Of a stretch of DNA of 64,000 nt, positions 32,980 through 42,116 are shown piece after piece. Made by a program: the position numbers and the translations under genes. The stretch is taken from contig CANFHF010000006.1 in the NCBI GenBank assembly GCA_947446635.1, forward strand, positions 1 to 64,000. The letters are read 5' to 3'. Positions within the stretch are counted from its first letter, which is position 1. Every line of letters starts with the position of its first letter. Under the pieces are notes generated by a model. The model did no database searches. It was given only the letters and a program-made list of their open reading frames with translations, and was not told the DNA's origin. Source of the stretch: Flavobacteriaceae bacterium. GTDB taxonomy: Bacteria; Bacteroidota; Bacteroidia; Flavobacteriales; Flavobacteriaceae.

Positions 32980-34110
32980 ATGAAAAAAATCCAAATGGTT
33001 GACTTGAAAAGTCAATATGATAAAATAAAAGACACCGTAAATACTTCAATCCAAGAAGTTCTTGATACGAATGCCTATATCAACGGTCCGCAAGTTCACC
33101 AATTTCAAAAAAGTCTTGAAGAATATCTCGACGTTAAGCACGTAATTCCCTGCGCAAATGGAACCGATGCTTTGCAAGTTGCCATGATGGGTCTGGATTT
33201 AAAACCGGGTGACGAAGTGATTACCGCCGATTTTACCTTTGCTGCAACTGTGGAGGTAATTGCTTTGTTGCAACTCACACCAGTTTTGGTAGATGTTGAT
33301 TTGCACAATATGAATATTTCCATCGAAGGAATCAAAAAAGCTATTACATCAAAAACCAAAGCAATTGTACCAGTACATTTGTTTGGCCGTGCTGCTAATA
33401 TGGAAGCGATTATGAGACTTGCCAAGGAAAATAATCTCTATGTTATCGAAGATAATGCACAAGCTATAGGCGCCAATTGCAAGTTTTCGGACGGAACAAA
33501 AAAGAAGGCGGGAACCATCGGCCACGTTGGGTCAACTTCTTTTTTTCCTTCTAAAAATTTGGGGTGTTATGGTGATGGCGGAGCTATTTTTACCAACGAC
33601 GATGCTTTGGCACACAAAATTCGAGGCATTGTAAATCATGGAATGTACGAGCGGTATCATCACGATGTGGTGGGCGTAAATTCAAGATTAGACAGTATTC
33701 AGGCCGCGGTTTTGAATGCTAAATTGCCTTTTTTGGACGAATACAATACAGCGCGCCAAAATGCCGCACGCAAATATACTTCGGCTTTTGAAGGACACAA
33801 GAACATCATCGCGCCAAGCATTTGCGAGATTTGTGATTGCCACGTTTTTCACCAATATACTTTGCGAATCATCAACGCCGATAGAGATGGTTTGATGCAA
33901 CATTTATTGAAAAAAGGAATTCCATGTGCGATTTATTACCCAATTCCGTTGCATTCACAAAAAGCTTATTTAGATTCAAGATATAAAGAAGAAGATTTCC
34001 CAGTCACCAATCAATTAGTGAAAGAAGTAATATCCTTGCCAATGCACACCGAATTGGACGAGGAACAAATCCAATTTATAACGGATAGTATCTTGGAGTT
34101 TTTAAAGTAA
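32980..34110 (+). CDS. DegT/DnrJ/EryC1-family sugar aminotransferase
   Basis: 376 residues, PLP-dependent, likely making an amino sugar nucleotide for surface polysaccharide. Motifs: LDTNAYINGPQVHQFQ, CANGTDALQVAM, DEVITADFTFAAT, VIEDNAQAIGA, and the PLP lysine in STSFFPSKNLGCYGDGGA, then MYERYHHDVVGVNSRLD. Related to WbpE/PglE-type enzymes; the exact sugar is not decidable. It heads a plus-strand run with the DUF4440 gene (6-base gap) and galE. Confidence 0.92.
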   Translation: MKKIQMVDLKSQYDKIKDTVNTSIQEVLDTNAYINGPQVHQFQKSLEEYLDVKHVIPCANGTDALQVAMMGLDLKPGDEVITADFTFAATVEVIALLQLTPVLVDVDLHNMNISIEGIKKAITSKTKAIVPVHLFGRAANMEAIMRLAKENNLYVIEDNAQAIGANCKFSDGTKKKAGTIGHVGSTSFFPSKNLGCYGDGGAIFTNDDALAHKIRGIVNHGMYERYHHDVVGVNSRLDSIQAAVLNAKLPFLDEYNTARQNAARKYTSAFEGHKNIIAPSICEICDCHVFHQYTLRIINADRDGLMQHLLKKGIPCAIYYPIPLHSQKAYLDSRYKEEDFPVTNQLVKEVISLPMHTELDEEQIQFITDSILEFLK

Positions 34111-34116
34111 ACAATT

Positions 34117-34572
34117 ATGAAATATTTTTTCGCAATTCTCGCAGTAGCTGTATTCCAATTTTCAGTTTCAGCTCAAAATAGTACCAATACTAAAGAAGAA
34201 ATGGCAGTTGCTTCTCGTGTCGAAACTTTGCGACAAGCAATGATTGATGCCGATGGAAAGAATCTTGCTGCAGTCTCCTCAGCAGATTTAAGTTATGGTC
34301 ATTCTGATGGACACATCCAAAATCAAGCGGAGTTTATAGAAAAAATTGTTAGTAAGAAATCTGTTTTTGTTTCCATTGAGTTTCAGAATCAGACCATTGA
34401 AATTATTGGCGACGTAGCCCTAGTAAGACACACACTTGCGGCACACACTAAAGACGGAGGAATTGAAAAGGATATAAAAATTGGAGTACTACTAGTTTGG
34501 CAAAAACAAAAAAAGCAGTGGTTGCTAATAGCGCGTCAGGCTTTTAAATTTCCTCCAACAGAAAAAACATAA
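34117..34572 (+). CDS. DUF4440/SnoaL-like exported protein
   Basis: 151 residues. A signal peptide (KYFFAILAVAVFQFSVSAQ) precedes a cone-shaped NTF2-like domain (VETLRQAMIDADGKNLAAVSSADLSYGHSDGHIQNQAEFIE...VLLVWQKQKKQWLLIARQAFK). The fold is that of DUF4440/SnoaL proteins; ligand or activity unknown. It sits between the aminotransferase and galE with gaps of 6 and 3 bases, so co-transcription is likely, though a functional link is unclear. Confidence 0.85.
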   Translation: MKYFFAILAVAVFQFSVSAQNSTNTKEEMAVASRVETLRQAMIDADGKNLAAVSSADLSYGHSDGHIQNQAEFIEKIVSKKSVFVSIEFQNQTIEIIGDVALVRHTLAAHTKDGGIEKDIKIGVLLVWQKQKKQWLLIARQAFKFPPTEKT

Positions 34573-34575
34573 AAA

Positions 34576-35589
34576 ATGAAAATTTTAGTAACAGGTGGTT
34601 TGGGTTTTATAGGTTCCCATACTGTAGTTGAATTACAAAATCAGGGGTTTGAAGTAATCATTATTGACAATCTCTCGAATACATCTTTGAATGTTTTGGA
34701 TGGTATTGCTGCTATCACGGGAATCAACCCAGCATTCGAAAAGTTAGATTTACGGGACAAAGAAAAAGTACAGGATTTCTTCAAAAGACATCGTGACATT
34801 TCGGGCGTAATCCATTTTGCGGCTTCAAAAGCGGTTGGAGAAAGTGTCGAAAACCCGTTGTTGTATTACGAAAACAATATTAATACCTTAGTTTATGTGC
34901 TTCAGGAATTGCAACAAAAAACTGAAGCCAGCTTTATCTTCAGTTCCTCTTGTACGGTTTACGGTCAAGCCGAAAAAATGCCCATTACCGAAGATGCGTC
35001 CATCCAAATAGCCATGTCGCCTTATGGGAACACCAAACAAATTGGCGAAGAAATCATTATAGACACTGCTAAAGTGACCCATATCAACGCCATTTTGTTG
35101 CGTTATTTCAACCCGATTGGAGCACATCCATCGGCAGAAATTGGGGAATTGCCATTAGAAGTTCCACAAAATTTAGTACCGTTTATCACCCAAACCGGTA
35201 TAGGTTTACGTCAAGAATTATCCGTTTACGGGGGTAATTATCCTACGCCGGACGGAACAGCGGTACGCGATTATATTCATGTGGTTGATTTGGCCAAAGC
35301 CCACGTTATAGCCTTGAAACGTTTATTGGATAAAAAGAATTTGGCAAAAGTAGAAACTTTTAATTTGGGAACAGGAACCGGAAGCTCAGTTCTTGAAGTG
35401 ATTCACGCTTTCGAGAAAGTAAGCGGGCAAAAACTGCCTTATAAAATCGTGGATCGTAGAGAAGGCGATATTACTTCGGCTTACGCCAATACGGATAAAG
35501 CGAATACTATTCTGGGCTGGAAAGCGCAATTGACATTAGAAGAAGCAATGGAAAGCGCTTGGAAATGGGAGCGGAAGATTAGAGGTTAG
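34576..35589 (+). CDS. galE: UDP-glucose 4-epimerase
   Basis: 337 residues of extended SDR type. The N-terminal Rossmann motif is VTGGLGFIGSHTVVEL. The catalytic pair is in SSSCTVYG (Ser/Thr) and SPYGNTK (Tyr-x-x-x-Lys). Substrate motifs LRYFNPIGAHPS and DGTAVRDYIHVVDLAKAH are typical of GalE. Full length. It ends the DegT-DUF4440-galE run and converges on fabD with a bidirectional terminator between. Confidence 0.93.
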   Translation: MKILVTGGLGFIGSHTVVELQNQGFEVIIIDNLSNTSLNVLDGIAAITGINPAFEKLDLRDKEKVQDFFKRHRDISGVIHFAASKAVGESVENPLLYYENNINTLVYVLQELQQKTEASFIFSSSCTVYGQAEKMPITEDASIQIAMSPYGNTKQIGEEIIIDTAKVTHINAILLRYFNPIGAHPSAEIGELPLEVPQNLVPFITQTGIGLRQELSVYGGNYPTPDGTAVRDYIHVVDLAKAHVIALKRLLDKKNLAKVETFNLGTGTGSSVLEVIHAFEKVSGQKLPYKIVDRREGDITSAYANTDKANTILGWKAQLTLEEAMESAWKWERKIRG

Positions 35590-35616
35590 TCTCTTGTATT
35601 CTCTCTAAAAATATAA

Positions 35617-35654
35617 AAAAGCCAAATTATCTTGATGATAATTTGGCTTTTTTT
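35617..35654. terminator. Bidirectional terminator between galE and fabD
   Basis: A 15-bp perfect stem (35617-35631 with 35637-35651, core AGCCAAATTATC) with a 5-base loop and T-runs on both strands. Confidence 0.9.
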
Positions 35655-35685
35655 AATTGCTTCGCCTACAATACATGATGTCTAT

Positions 35686-36558
35686 TTATGCGTTCGCCGT
35701 AACCGCTTCTTTATCAATTTTTCCAATCAATCCAGCCAACACTTTTCCGGGACCCACTTCGGTAAACAAAGTAGCTCCGTCTTTTATCATTTGTTGCACC
35801 GATTGCGTCCACTTTACAGGTGCCGTCAACTGTATGATTAGGTTTTTCTTGATTTCGGTAGCGTCAGAAACTGCTGTTGCCGTCACGTTTTGATAGATTG
35901 GGCAAATAGGAGTCGAGAACGTGGTTGCTTCAATGGCTGCGGCCAATTCCTCCCTTGCTGGCTCCATCATCGGCGAGTGAAAACCACCACCCACAGGCAA
36001 TAGCAAGGCACGTTTTGCTCCGGCTTCCTTCATCGCTTCACAGGCTTTTTCTACCGCAGAAGTTTCTCCTGAAATCACTAATTGTCCAGGGCAGTTGTAA
36101 TTAGCAGCTACGACGATTCCGTCAATAGAGGTACAAACTTCTTCCACAATAGTGTCGGCTAACCCTAGAACTGCCGCCATAGTCGAAGGTTTTATTTCGC
36201 AGGCTTTTTGCATGGCCAAGGCTCGTTGTGAAACCAATCGCAACCCGTCTTCAAAGGATAATACACCATTAGCCACCAAAGCCGAAAATTCTCCCAAAGA
36301 ATGTCCAGCCACCATTTCTGGCTTGAAATCTTCCATAGTTTTTGCCAAAATAACCGAATGCAAGAAAATCGCCGGTTGGGTTACCTTGGTTTCTTTTAAT
36401 TCCTCGGCGGTGCCATCAAACATAATATCTGTGATGCGGAAACCTAGGATTTCATTGGCTTTTTCGAAAAGTGATTTTGCTAATGGAGAGTTTTCATATA
36501 AGTCTTTGCCCATTCCGGTGAACTGTGCTCCTTGACCAGGAAATACGTATGCTTTCAT
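35686..36558 (-). CDS. fabD: Malonyl-CoA:ACP transacylase
   Basis: Loads malonyl groups onto acyl carrier protein for fatty-acid synthesis. 290 residues from the ATG at 36558, which begins the standard KAYVFPGQGAQFTGMGKDL. An in-frame codon at 36594 would add 12 unrelated residues. Nucleophile in AGHSLGE (Ser87), a conserved Gln in VTQPAIF, and His in GGGFHSPMME. Full length. Followed by the galE terminator. Confidence 0.95.
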   Translation of the reverse strand: MKAYVFPGQGAQFTGMGKDLYENSPLAKSLFEKANEILGFRITDIMFDGTAEELKETKVTQPAIFLHSVILAKTMEDFKPEMVAGHSLGEFSALVANGVLSFEDGLRLVSQRALAMQKACEIKPSTMAAVLGLADTIVEEVCTSIDGIVVAANYNCPGQLVISGETSAVEKACEAMKEAGAKRALLLPVGGGFHSPMMEPAREELAAAIEATTFSTPICPIYQNVTATAVSDATEIKKNLIIQLTAPVKWTQSVQQMIKDGATLFTEVGPGKVLAGLIGKIDKEAVTANA

Positions 36559-36646
36559 AGATTTTGATTTTTCGGTTAAAATATAAGGTTCCAAATTTAA
36601 AATTACTCTTAAACTTGAAACCTTACAATTGAAATTATTTTAAAAA

Positions 36647-37834
36647 TTAAGCTACAGCCGCTTTAATTCTTCTTAATGCTTCCGTCAACAAATCTTCGCT
36701 GGTGGCATAAGAAAAACGGATGCAATCTGGATTTCCAAAAGCGTCTCCGGTTACAGTTGCTACATTGGCTTCGCCTAAAAGATACATCGAGAAATCGTTG
36801 GCATCTTTGATGAATGTTCCTTTTAATGTTTTTCCGAAGAAAGAAGATACGTCCGGAAATACGTAAAATGCGCCTTCGGGAACGTTAATTTTGATTCCAG
36901 GAATATCTTGAAGTAATCCTACAACTAAATCTCTACGGCTTTTGAAAGCGGCAACCATTTCGTTTAAGACGCTTGGATCAGCATCTACAGCAGTAATTGT
37001 GGCACGTTGTGCGATTGAATTTGCTCCTGAAGTTACTTGTCCTTGTATTTTTGTGCAGGCTTTTGCGATGAATTCCGGTCCACCAATATATCCAATTCTC
37101 CAACCTGTCATTGCGAATGCTTTTGCAACTCCATTTACAGTTATGGTTTTTTCCAACATTCCCGGAATAGATCCGATGCTGCAGAAAGTCCCCGAGAAAT
37201 TGATGTGCTCGTAAATTTCGTCAGCAACAACATAAACGTGTGGGTGTTTTTCCAATACTTTGGCCAAAGCCGTTAATTCTTCGCGGCTGTATACAGAACC
37301 ACTTGGATTACAAGGGGAGCTAAACCACATCATTTTTGTTTTTGGCGTGATGGCCGCTTCTAATTGTTCTGGTGTGATTTTGAAATCAGTTTCGATTGAT
37401 GTTGGAACCTCTACAGGAACTCCACCTGATAATTTTACGATTTCGAAATAAGAAACCCAGTAAGGCGCTGGCAAAATCACTTCGTCGCCGTCGTTTAACA
37501 TTACTTGTGCAATGTTATACAACGATTGTTTTGCTCCTGTTGAAACTACAATTTGTGATGGTTTATACTCTAGTCCGTTGTCTCTTTTGAATTTTCTGCA
37601 AATGGCATCTTTCAAATCCCCGTAGCCATCTACTGGTGAATAGGTGCTGTAATTTTCGTCAATCGCTTTTTTGGCAGCTTCTTTAATGAAGTCAGGTGTA
37701 TTGAAATCAGGCTCGCCTAAACTTAAACTGATAATATCTTTTCCTTGTGCTTTTAATTCTCTGGCCAATGCAGCCATGGCTAATGTTTGTGAGGTAGCCA
37801 GATTGTTAATTCTGTCTGAAAGTGGATTGCTCAT
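36647..37834 (-). CDS. Class I PLP aminotransferase (aspartate aminotransferase-like)
   Basis: 395 residues of fold-type I, subgroup Ib-like. Signatures: SLSLGEPDFNTPDFIKEAA, STGAKQSLYNIAQVM, PAPYWVSYFEIV, WFSSPCNPSGSVYSREEL, ADEIYEHINF, and the PLP lysine in NGVAKAFAMTGWRIGYIGG. The C-terminal arginine is in RFSYATSEDLLTEALRRI. Aspartate/prephenate-type activity is likely, but substrate range cannot be read. Monocistronic between fabD and the desaturase gene. Confidence 0.93.
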   Translation of the reverse strand: MSNPLSDRINNLATSQTLAMAALARELKAQGKDIISLSLGEPDFNTPDFIKEAAKKAIDENYSTYSPVDGYGDLKDAICRKFKRDNGLEYKPSQIVVSTGAKQSLYNIAQVMLNDGDEVILPAPYWVSYFEIVKLSGGVPVEVPTSIETDFKITPEQLEAAITPKTKMMWFSSPCNPSGSVYSREELTALAKVLEKHPHVYVVADEIYEHINFSGTFCSIGSIPGMLEKTITVNGVAKAFAMTGWRIGYIGGPEFIAKACTKIQGQVTSGANSIAQRATITAVDADPSVLNEMVAAFKSRRDLVVGLLQDIPGIKINVPEGAFYVFPDVSSFFGKTLKGTFIKDANDFSMYLLGEANVATVTGDAFGNPDCIRFSYATSEDLLTEALRRIKAAVA

Positions 37835-37874
37835 TAAAATATAATTTTTGGTTTATTAATTTGATTTTGTTGAG

Positions 37875-37890
37875 ACGCACCGCAGTGCGT
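37875..37890. repeat. Short GACGCAC hairpin repeat
   Basis: ACGCAC (37875-37880) and GTGCGT (37885-37890) form a 6-bp stem with a CGCA loop. It resembles REP-like GACGCACTGC...GTGCGTC elements seen across Bacteroidota genomes. Confidence 0.45.
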
Positions 37891-37895
37891 ATTTA

Positions 37896-38990
37896 CTATA
37901 TTGCTGGTTCCATTCCCAGTTCTTTCAAGTGCTTGAAATGGGCAATAACAGCACTTCTCATGGTTTTGTATTCGTAATACGGCAGGTTGCATTCTTGCGC
38001 GGTTTCTTTAACAAATTTGGCAATTTTACCATAATGAACATGGCTAATATTAGGAAATAAATGATGCTCAATTTGATGGTTTAGTCCTCCGGTGTACCAA
38101 TTTACTATGAAGTTTTTTGGAGCAAAATTTACCGTTGTAAAGAGTTGATGAATTGCCCAAGTACTTTCCATTTCCCCATTTTCATTTGGATTTGGATTAG
38201 TTGTTTCATCAGTAATATGAGCCAATTGAAAAACGATGCTCAATATTAAGCCGGCTGTATAATGCATAATGAAAAATCCAATTAACACTTTCCACCAAGA
38301 AATGCCTAAAACCATAGGAATTACAATCCAAACAGCAAAATAAATCACTTTTGTGATCACTAAAGTTGTCCAAAGTGTTTTAGGTTTTTTGGCTTCACCA
38401 TACGATAAATTTCTTTTTAAATAGGCCTTCATTTGTTTAAAATCAGTAGTCAAAGACCAGTTAAAAGTCAATAAGCCATATAAAAAAACAGAATAATAAT
38501 GTTGAAACTTATGGAAACGCAGCCATTTTGCTTCTTTGGTAAAACGAATCACCCGACCTGCGTCTAAATCCTCGTCGTGCCCGGGAATATTGGTGTAGGT
38601 ATGATGCAAAACGTTGTGTTGTACTTGCCAATTATAAACGTTTCCAGCCAAAATATAGATGGTGCCACCCATAAACTTGTTGATCCAATTTTTGTTAGAA
38701 TAGGAGCCGTGGTTTCCATCGTGCATTACGTTCATTCCGATTCCAGCCATTCCAATTCCTATGACGATAGAAAGTAATATAAAAAGCCAAAAAGGAATTT
38801 CGGTCAAGGTTACGATTAAAAAATAGGGAGTTAAAAAGACAGAGAATAGAATGGCTGTTTTTAAATATAACTTCCAGTTGCCCGTTTTTTCAATATTATT
38901 TTCTTTAAAGTAGGTATTCACTCGAGAGTTTAGCGTTCTGAAAAACTTTAAACTGTCTTGTGTGGCAAATGTTGGGGTAATGTTGCTCAT
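37896..38990 (-). CDS. Membrane fatty-acid desaturase (acyl-CoA/linoleoyl-CoA desaturase type)
   Basis: 364 residues with four or more hydrophobic helices (TAILFSVFLTPYFLIVTLTE, PFWLFILLSIVIGIGMAGIG). The three histidine boxes are HDGNHG, HNVLHH and QIEHH. The Q-IEHH third box is of the front-end type, but no cytochrome b5 domain is fused. Probable role: adjusting membrane-lipid unsaturation, e.g. with temperature. Preceded by a -7 element at 39011-39018. Regiospecificity unknown. Confidence 0.92.
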   Translation of the reverse strand: MSNITPTFATQDSLKFFRTLNSRVNTYFKENNIEKTGNWKLYLKTAILFSVFLTPYFLIVTLTEIPFWLFILLSIVIGIGMAGIGMNVMHDGNHGSYSNKNWINKFMGGTIYILAGNVYNWQVQHNVLHHTYTNIPGHDEDLDAGRVIRFTKEAKWLRFHKFQHYYSVFLYGLLTFNWSLTTDFKQMKAYLKRNLSYGEAKKPKTLWTTLVITKVIYFAVWIVIPMVLGISWWKVLIGFFIMHYTAGLILSIVFQLAHITDETTNPNPNENGEMESTWAIHQLFTTVNFAPKNFIVNWYTGGLNHQIEHHLFPNISHVHYGKIAKFVKETAQECNLPYYEYKTMRSAVIAHFKHLKELGMEPAI

Positions 38991-39010
38991 TGTAAAGTTT
39001 GAATAAGGTG

Positions 39011-39018
39011 CAAAGATA
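39011..39018 (-). promoter_or_regulatory. -7 element of the desaturase gene
   Basis: The complement reads TATCTTTG, 20 bases upstream of the start codon, a short leader. Confidence 0.5.
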
Positions 39019-39093
39019 ATTATTATAAATTTTCAATCTGTAAAAATGCGTTAAATATTCAAAACTAAAAAATGTACTTTTGTTAAAATTTTA

Positions 39094-39726
39094 ATGATGG
39101 ACGAAATTCTGAAGTATTTTCCCAACTTAACGGCTGTTCAAAAAGAGCAATTCGCAAAACTCGATTTTTTATACCACGACTGGAATGCTAAAATCAACGT
39201 CATTTCCCGAAAAGATATTGACGAATTGTATACTAAGCATATTTTACATTCGTTGGGGATTGCCAAAATCATACAATTCGAACCCGGAACTTATGTTTTA
39301 GATGTGGGTACTGGGGGAGGATTTCCAGGAATTCCGTTGGCGATTCTTTTTCCGGAAACCCGTTTTCATTTGATTGATGTCATTGCCAAAAAAATAAAAG
39401 TGGTTCAGGCTGTTGCCGAAGCTTTGGAACTCAAAAACGTGAAAGCAGAACAATTGCGCGCCGAATTGGTAAAAGGGGATTTTGACTTTATCGTGAGTCG
39501 TGCCGTGACCAATATGCCGGATTTTGTGTCTTGGGTAAAAGATAAAACCAAAAAGAACAACAAACACGAACTTAAAAACGGAATTCTCTACCTAAAAGGT
39601 GGTGATTTAACCAAAGAATTGGCGACTTTCCCGAAAGCTACAGAATATAATTTATCTGAATTTTTTGAAGATGAATTTTTTGAGACCAAGAAAGTAGTGT
39701 ATTTGCCGCTTAAATTTACGAATTAA
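39094..39726 (+). CDS. rsmG: 16S rRNA (guanine527-N7)-methyltransferase
   Basis: 210 residues. The SAM-binding motif LDVGTGGGFPGIPLAILFPE is diagnostic for RsmG/GidB, with the N-terminal HDWNAKINVISRKDIDELYTKHILHSL segment and VSRAVTNMPDFVSW downstream. Two in-frame ATGs (39094, 39097) compete. Methylation of G527 in the 16S decoding region is the known role; loss gives low-level streptomycin resistance in other bacteria. Confidence 0.94.
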   Translation: MMDEILKYFPNLTAVQKEQFAKLDFLYHDWNAKINVISRKDIDELYTKHILHSLGIAKIIQFEPGTYVLDVGTGGGFPGIPLAILFPETRFHLIDVIAKKIKVVQAVAEALELKNVKAEQLRAELVKGDFDFIVSRAVTNMPDFVSWVKDKTKKNNKHELKNGILYLKGGDLTKELATFPKATEYNLSEFFEDEFFETKKVVYLPLKFTN

Positions 39727-39745
39727 GAATTACGATTTACGAATG
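39716..39745. repeat. Short TTACGAAT-type repeats after rsmG
   Basis: TTACGAATTAAGAATTACGA and TTTACGAAT words follow one another across the rsmG stop codon, and CGTATTTCGTAT words follow at 39800-39815 beyond the terminator. Low-complexity intergenic DNA. Confidence 0.4.
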
Positions 39746-39751
39746 AAAAAC

Positions 39752-39795
39752 AAAACCCACAAGGACCCAAACTACTTGATTCTTGTGGGTTTTTA
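39752..39795. terminator. Bidirectional terminator between rsmG and pruA
   Basis: A 12-bp stem (AAAACCCACAAG / CTTGTGGGTTTT) flanked by T-rich DNA. Confidence 0.85.
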
Positions 39796-39834
39796 AATAT
39801 CGTATTTCGTATATCTAACCTCGTATCTCAAAAA

Positions 39835-41463
39835 TTATTCTCCCAAAAACGGGTATCTATAATTTTCAGGAGTCACAAACGTTTCTTTGATGGTTCGTGG
39901 CGAAACCCAACGCAACAAGTTCAAAGCTGAACCCGCTTTGTCATTGGTTCCAGAAGCCCTTGCGCCACCAAAAGGCTGCATTCCCACAACGGCTCCAGTT
40001 GGTTTGTCGTTGATGTAGAAATTCCCGGCTGCGTTTTGTAAAGCTATCGTCGCTTGCTCAATGGCATAACGATCTTGGCTGAAAACAGCCCCTGTCAAAG
40101 CATAAGGCGAAGTAGTGTCAACTAAGGTCAATGTTTCTTCCCAATTGTCATCTTCATAAACAAATATCGTTACTATTGGTCCGAACAATTCGGTTTCCAT
40201 TGAGGAGTAATGTGGATTGGTGGTTAGGATTATGGTGGGTTCAATAAAATATCCCACCGTTTTATCATAGTTTCCACCAACGATGATTTCAGCATCAGAA
40301 TCTTTTTTAGCTTGGTCAATAAAACTAGCCAATTTATCGAAAGAACCTTCGTGAATTACGGCAGTTATGAAATTACCAAAATCTTCCGGAGAACCCATTT
40401 TCATTGATTTTACATCAGTAATCAATTGATTTTTAAGTTCCGGCCAAAGGCTTTGAGGAATGTATGCTCTTGAAGCTGCGGAACATTTTTGTCCTTGAAA
40501 TTCGAAAGCACCACGAACAATTCCGGTTGCCACTTGTTTCACTTTGGCACTTGGATGCGCCACAATAAAATCTTTTCCACCAGTTTCACCCACGATTCTT
40601 GGATAAGTTTTATAAGTATGAATATTGGTTCCTATTTTTGACCAAATGTCTTTGAACACGTGAGTTGAACCAGTATAATGGATTCCAGCAAAATCAGTAC
40701 TTGCCAAAATTGTATCTGTAATCATTGTTGGGTCGCCAAAAACGACGTTGATAACACCATCAGGAACACCGGCTTCTTTAAAAATATCGATGATTATTTT
40801 TGCTGAAAACACCTGGCTTTCGCTTGGTTTCCAAATCACAACATTTCCCATCATGGCAGCACTTGCGGGAAGATTCCCTGCAATGGCTGTAAAGTTGAAA
40901 GGCGTAATAGCGTAGACAAACCCTTCGAGTGGGCGGTATTCCAGTCGATTCCACATGTCAGAATTTGATTTGGGTTGGTCGTTGTAGATTTGCGTCATAA
41001 ATTCTACGTTGAATCGCAAAAAATCAATCAATTCACAAGCGGCATCAATCTCGGCTTGAAATATATTTTTGGATTGTCCAATCATGGTTGCCGCATTGAT
41101 TCGGGCTCTGTAGGGTCCAGCAATCAATTCAGCTACTTTTAGAAATATAGCTGCGCGCTGTTCCCAGGCCATAGCGGCCCATTTTATTTTGGCTTCAAGA
41201 GCATTAGTAATGGCCTTTTCAACATGAGTTTTTTCGGCAACATGGTAGGTCCCTATGACGTGTTTGTGGTCGTGTGGTGCTATTATATTTCGGATGTTTC
41301 CAGTTCTGATTTCTTCGCTTCCAATATACAACGGAATGTCGATTTTTGAATTCCACATTTGCTTGTAAGCGACAAGAACGGCTACTTTTTCAGGAGAATT
41401 TGGCGCATACGATTTCACAGGCTCGTTTACGGCTTTTGGCACATTGAAAAATCCTTTAATCAT
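39835..41463 (-). CDS. pruA: L-glutamate gamma-semialdehyde dehydrogenase
   Basis: 542 residues of the ALDH superfamily, oxidising glutamate semialdehyde from proline breakdown. Motifs: TPFNFTAIAGNLPASAAMMGN, catalytic Glu region GETGGKDF, catalytic Cys in GQKCSAASRAY, and TELFGPIVTIFVYED. Length and N-terminal extension fit the monofunctional PruA type (not the long PutA fusion). A proline dehydrogenase gene is not in this window. Confidence 0.94.
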   Translation of the reverse strand: MIKGFFNVPKAVNEPVKSYAPNSPEKVAVLVAYKQMWNSKIDIPLYIGSEEIRTGNIRNIIAPHDHKHVIGTYHVAEKTHVEKAITNALEAKIKWAAMAWEQRAAIFLKVAELIAGPYRARINAATMIGQSKNIFQAEIDAACELIDFLRFNVEFMTQIYNDQPKSNSDMWNRLEYRPLEGFVYAITPFNFTAIAGNLPASAAMMGNVVIWKPSESQVFSAKIIIDIFKEAGVPDGVINVVFGDPTMITDTILASTDFAGIHYTGSTHVFKDIWSKIGTNIHTYKTYPRIVGETGGKDFIVAHPSAKVKQVATGIVRGAFEFQGQKCSAASRAYIPQSLWPELKNQLITDVKSMKMGSPEDFGNFITAVIHEGSFDKLASFIDQAKKDSDAEIIVGGNYDKTVGYFIEPTIILTTNPHYSSMETELFGPIVTIFVYEDDNWEETLTLVDTTSPYALTGAVFSQDRYAIEQATIALQNAAGNFYINDKPTGAVVGMQPFGGARASGTNDKAGSALNLLRWVSPRTIKETFVTPENYRYPFLGE

Positions 41464-41651
41464 ATAATTTTATTTAGCTCCGCTCCCTTAGAACTTTGCC
41501 CTCGAGCGAGAATTAGCAAATGGAATAATTAGATAATCTTCTCAAAAGTACAAAGGATTGTTGAATAATAGAGGATTATGATTATAATATCCAACTAGAA
41601 AACAGCGAAAAATAAATTTAGTGTGCTTTAATAATCAAGAAATCATAATTA

Positions 41652-42038
41652 TTAATTCAAAGCATAAGGAGCACACAACCTAAAGGTAGGCACGATGACT
41701 TTGAATTTTCTGGTTGAGGTGAAATTGACCATATTAAAATAGCCTCTCATAGCGCCATAAGGGGACGACAGTAAACAACCCGAGTTGTATGTGTGGAGTT
41801 CGCCAGGTTTTAATACGGGTTTTTTGCCTATTACACCTTCGCCATCAACAATTTCTCGGTCGTTTAGAGAATCAAAAATTTCCCAATGGCGTGAAATTAA
41901 TTGTACGGAATCCTTGCTGTGATTTTCGATTGTGATTTCGTAACTAAAGGCAAAATGAATCTTGTAGTTCTTGAAGTAAGTGCCTTCAAAACTAGTCAAC
42001 ACCGATATTTTTATGCCTCTTGTTATCTGTGAAACCAT
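41652..42038 (-). CDS. apaG: ApaG domain protein
   Basis: 128 residues forming the fibronectin-III-like ApaG fold: YKIHFAFSYEITIENHSKDSVQLISRHWEIFDS, then EGVIGKKPVLKPGELHTYNSGC and GAMRGYFNMV. ApaG has been linked to Co2+/Mg2+ efflux in enterics, but its biochemical role is unsettled, so the name marks the family only. Monocistronic with a -7 element at 42070-42077. Confidence 0.9.
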   Translation of the reverse strand: MVSQITRGIKISVLTSFEGTYFKNYKIHFAFSYEITIENHSKDSVQLISRHWEIFDSLNDREIVDGEGVIGKKPVLKPGELHTYNSGCLLSSPYGAMRGYFNMVNFTSTRKFKVIVPTFRLCAPYALN

Positions 42039-42069
42039 AGTAAGCTATTAAATAGGAGTTTAATAATGG

Positions 42070-42077
42070 CAAATTTA
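42070..42077 (-). promoter_or_regulatory. -7 element of apaG
   Basis: The complement reads TAAATTTG, 31 bases upstream of the start codon. Confidence 0.45.
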
Positions 42078-42116
42078 CAAAAAAACGCATTTGTTTCACC
42101 AATTTTTTAATATTTT

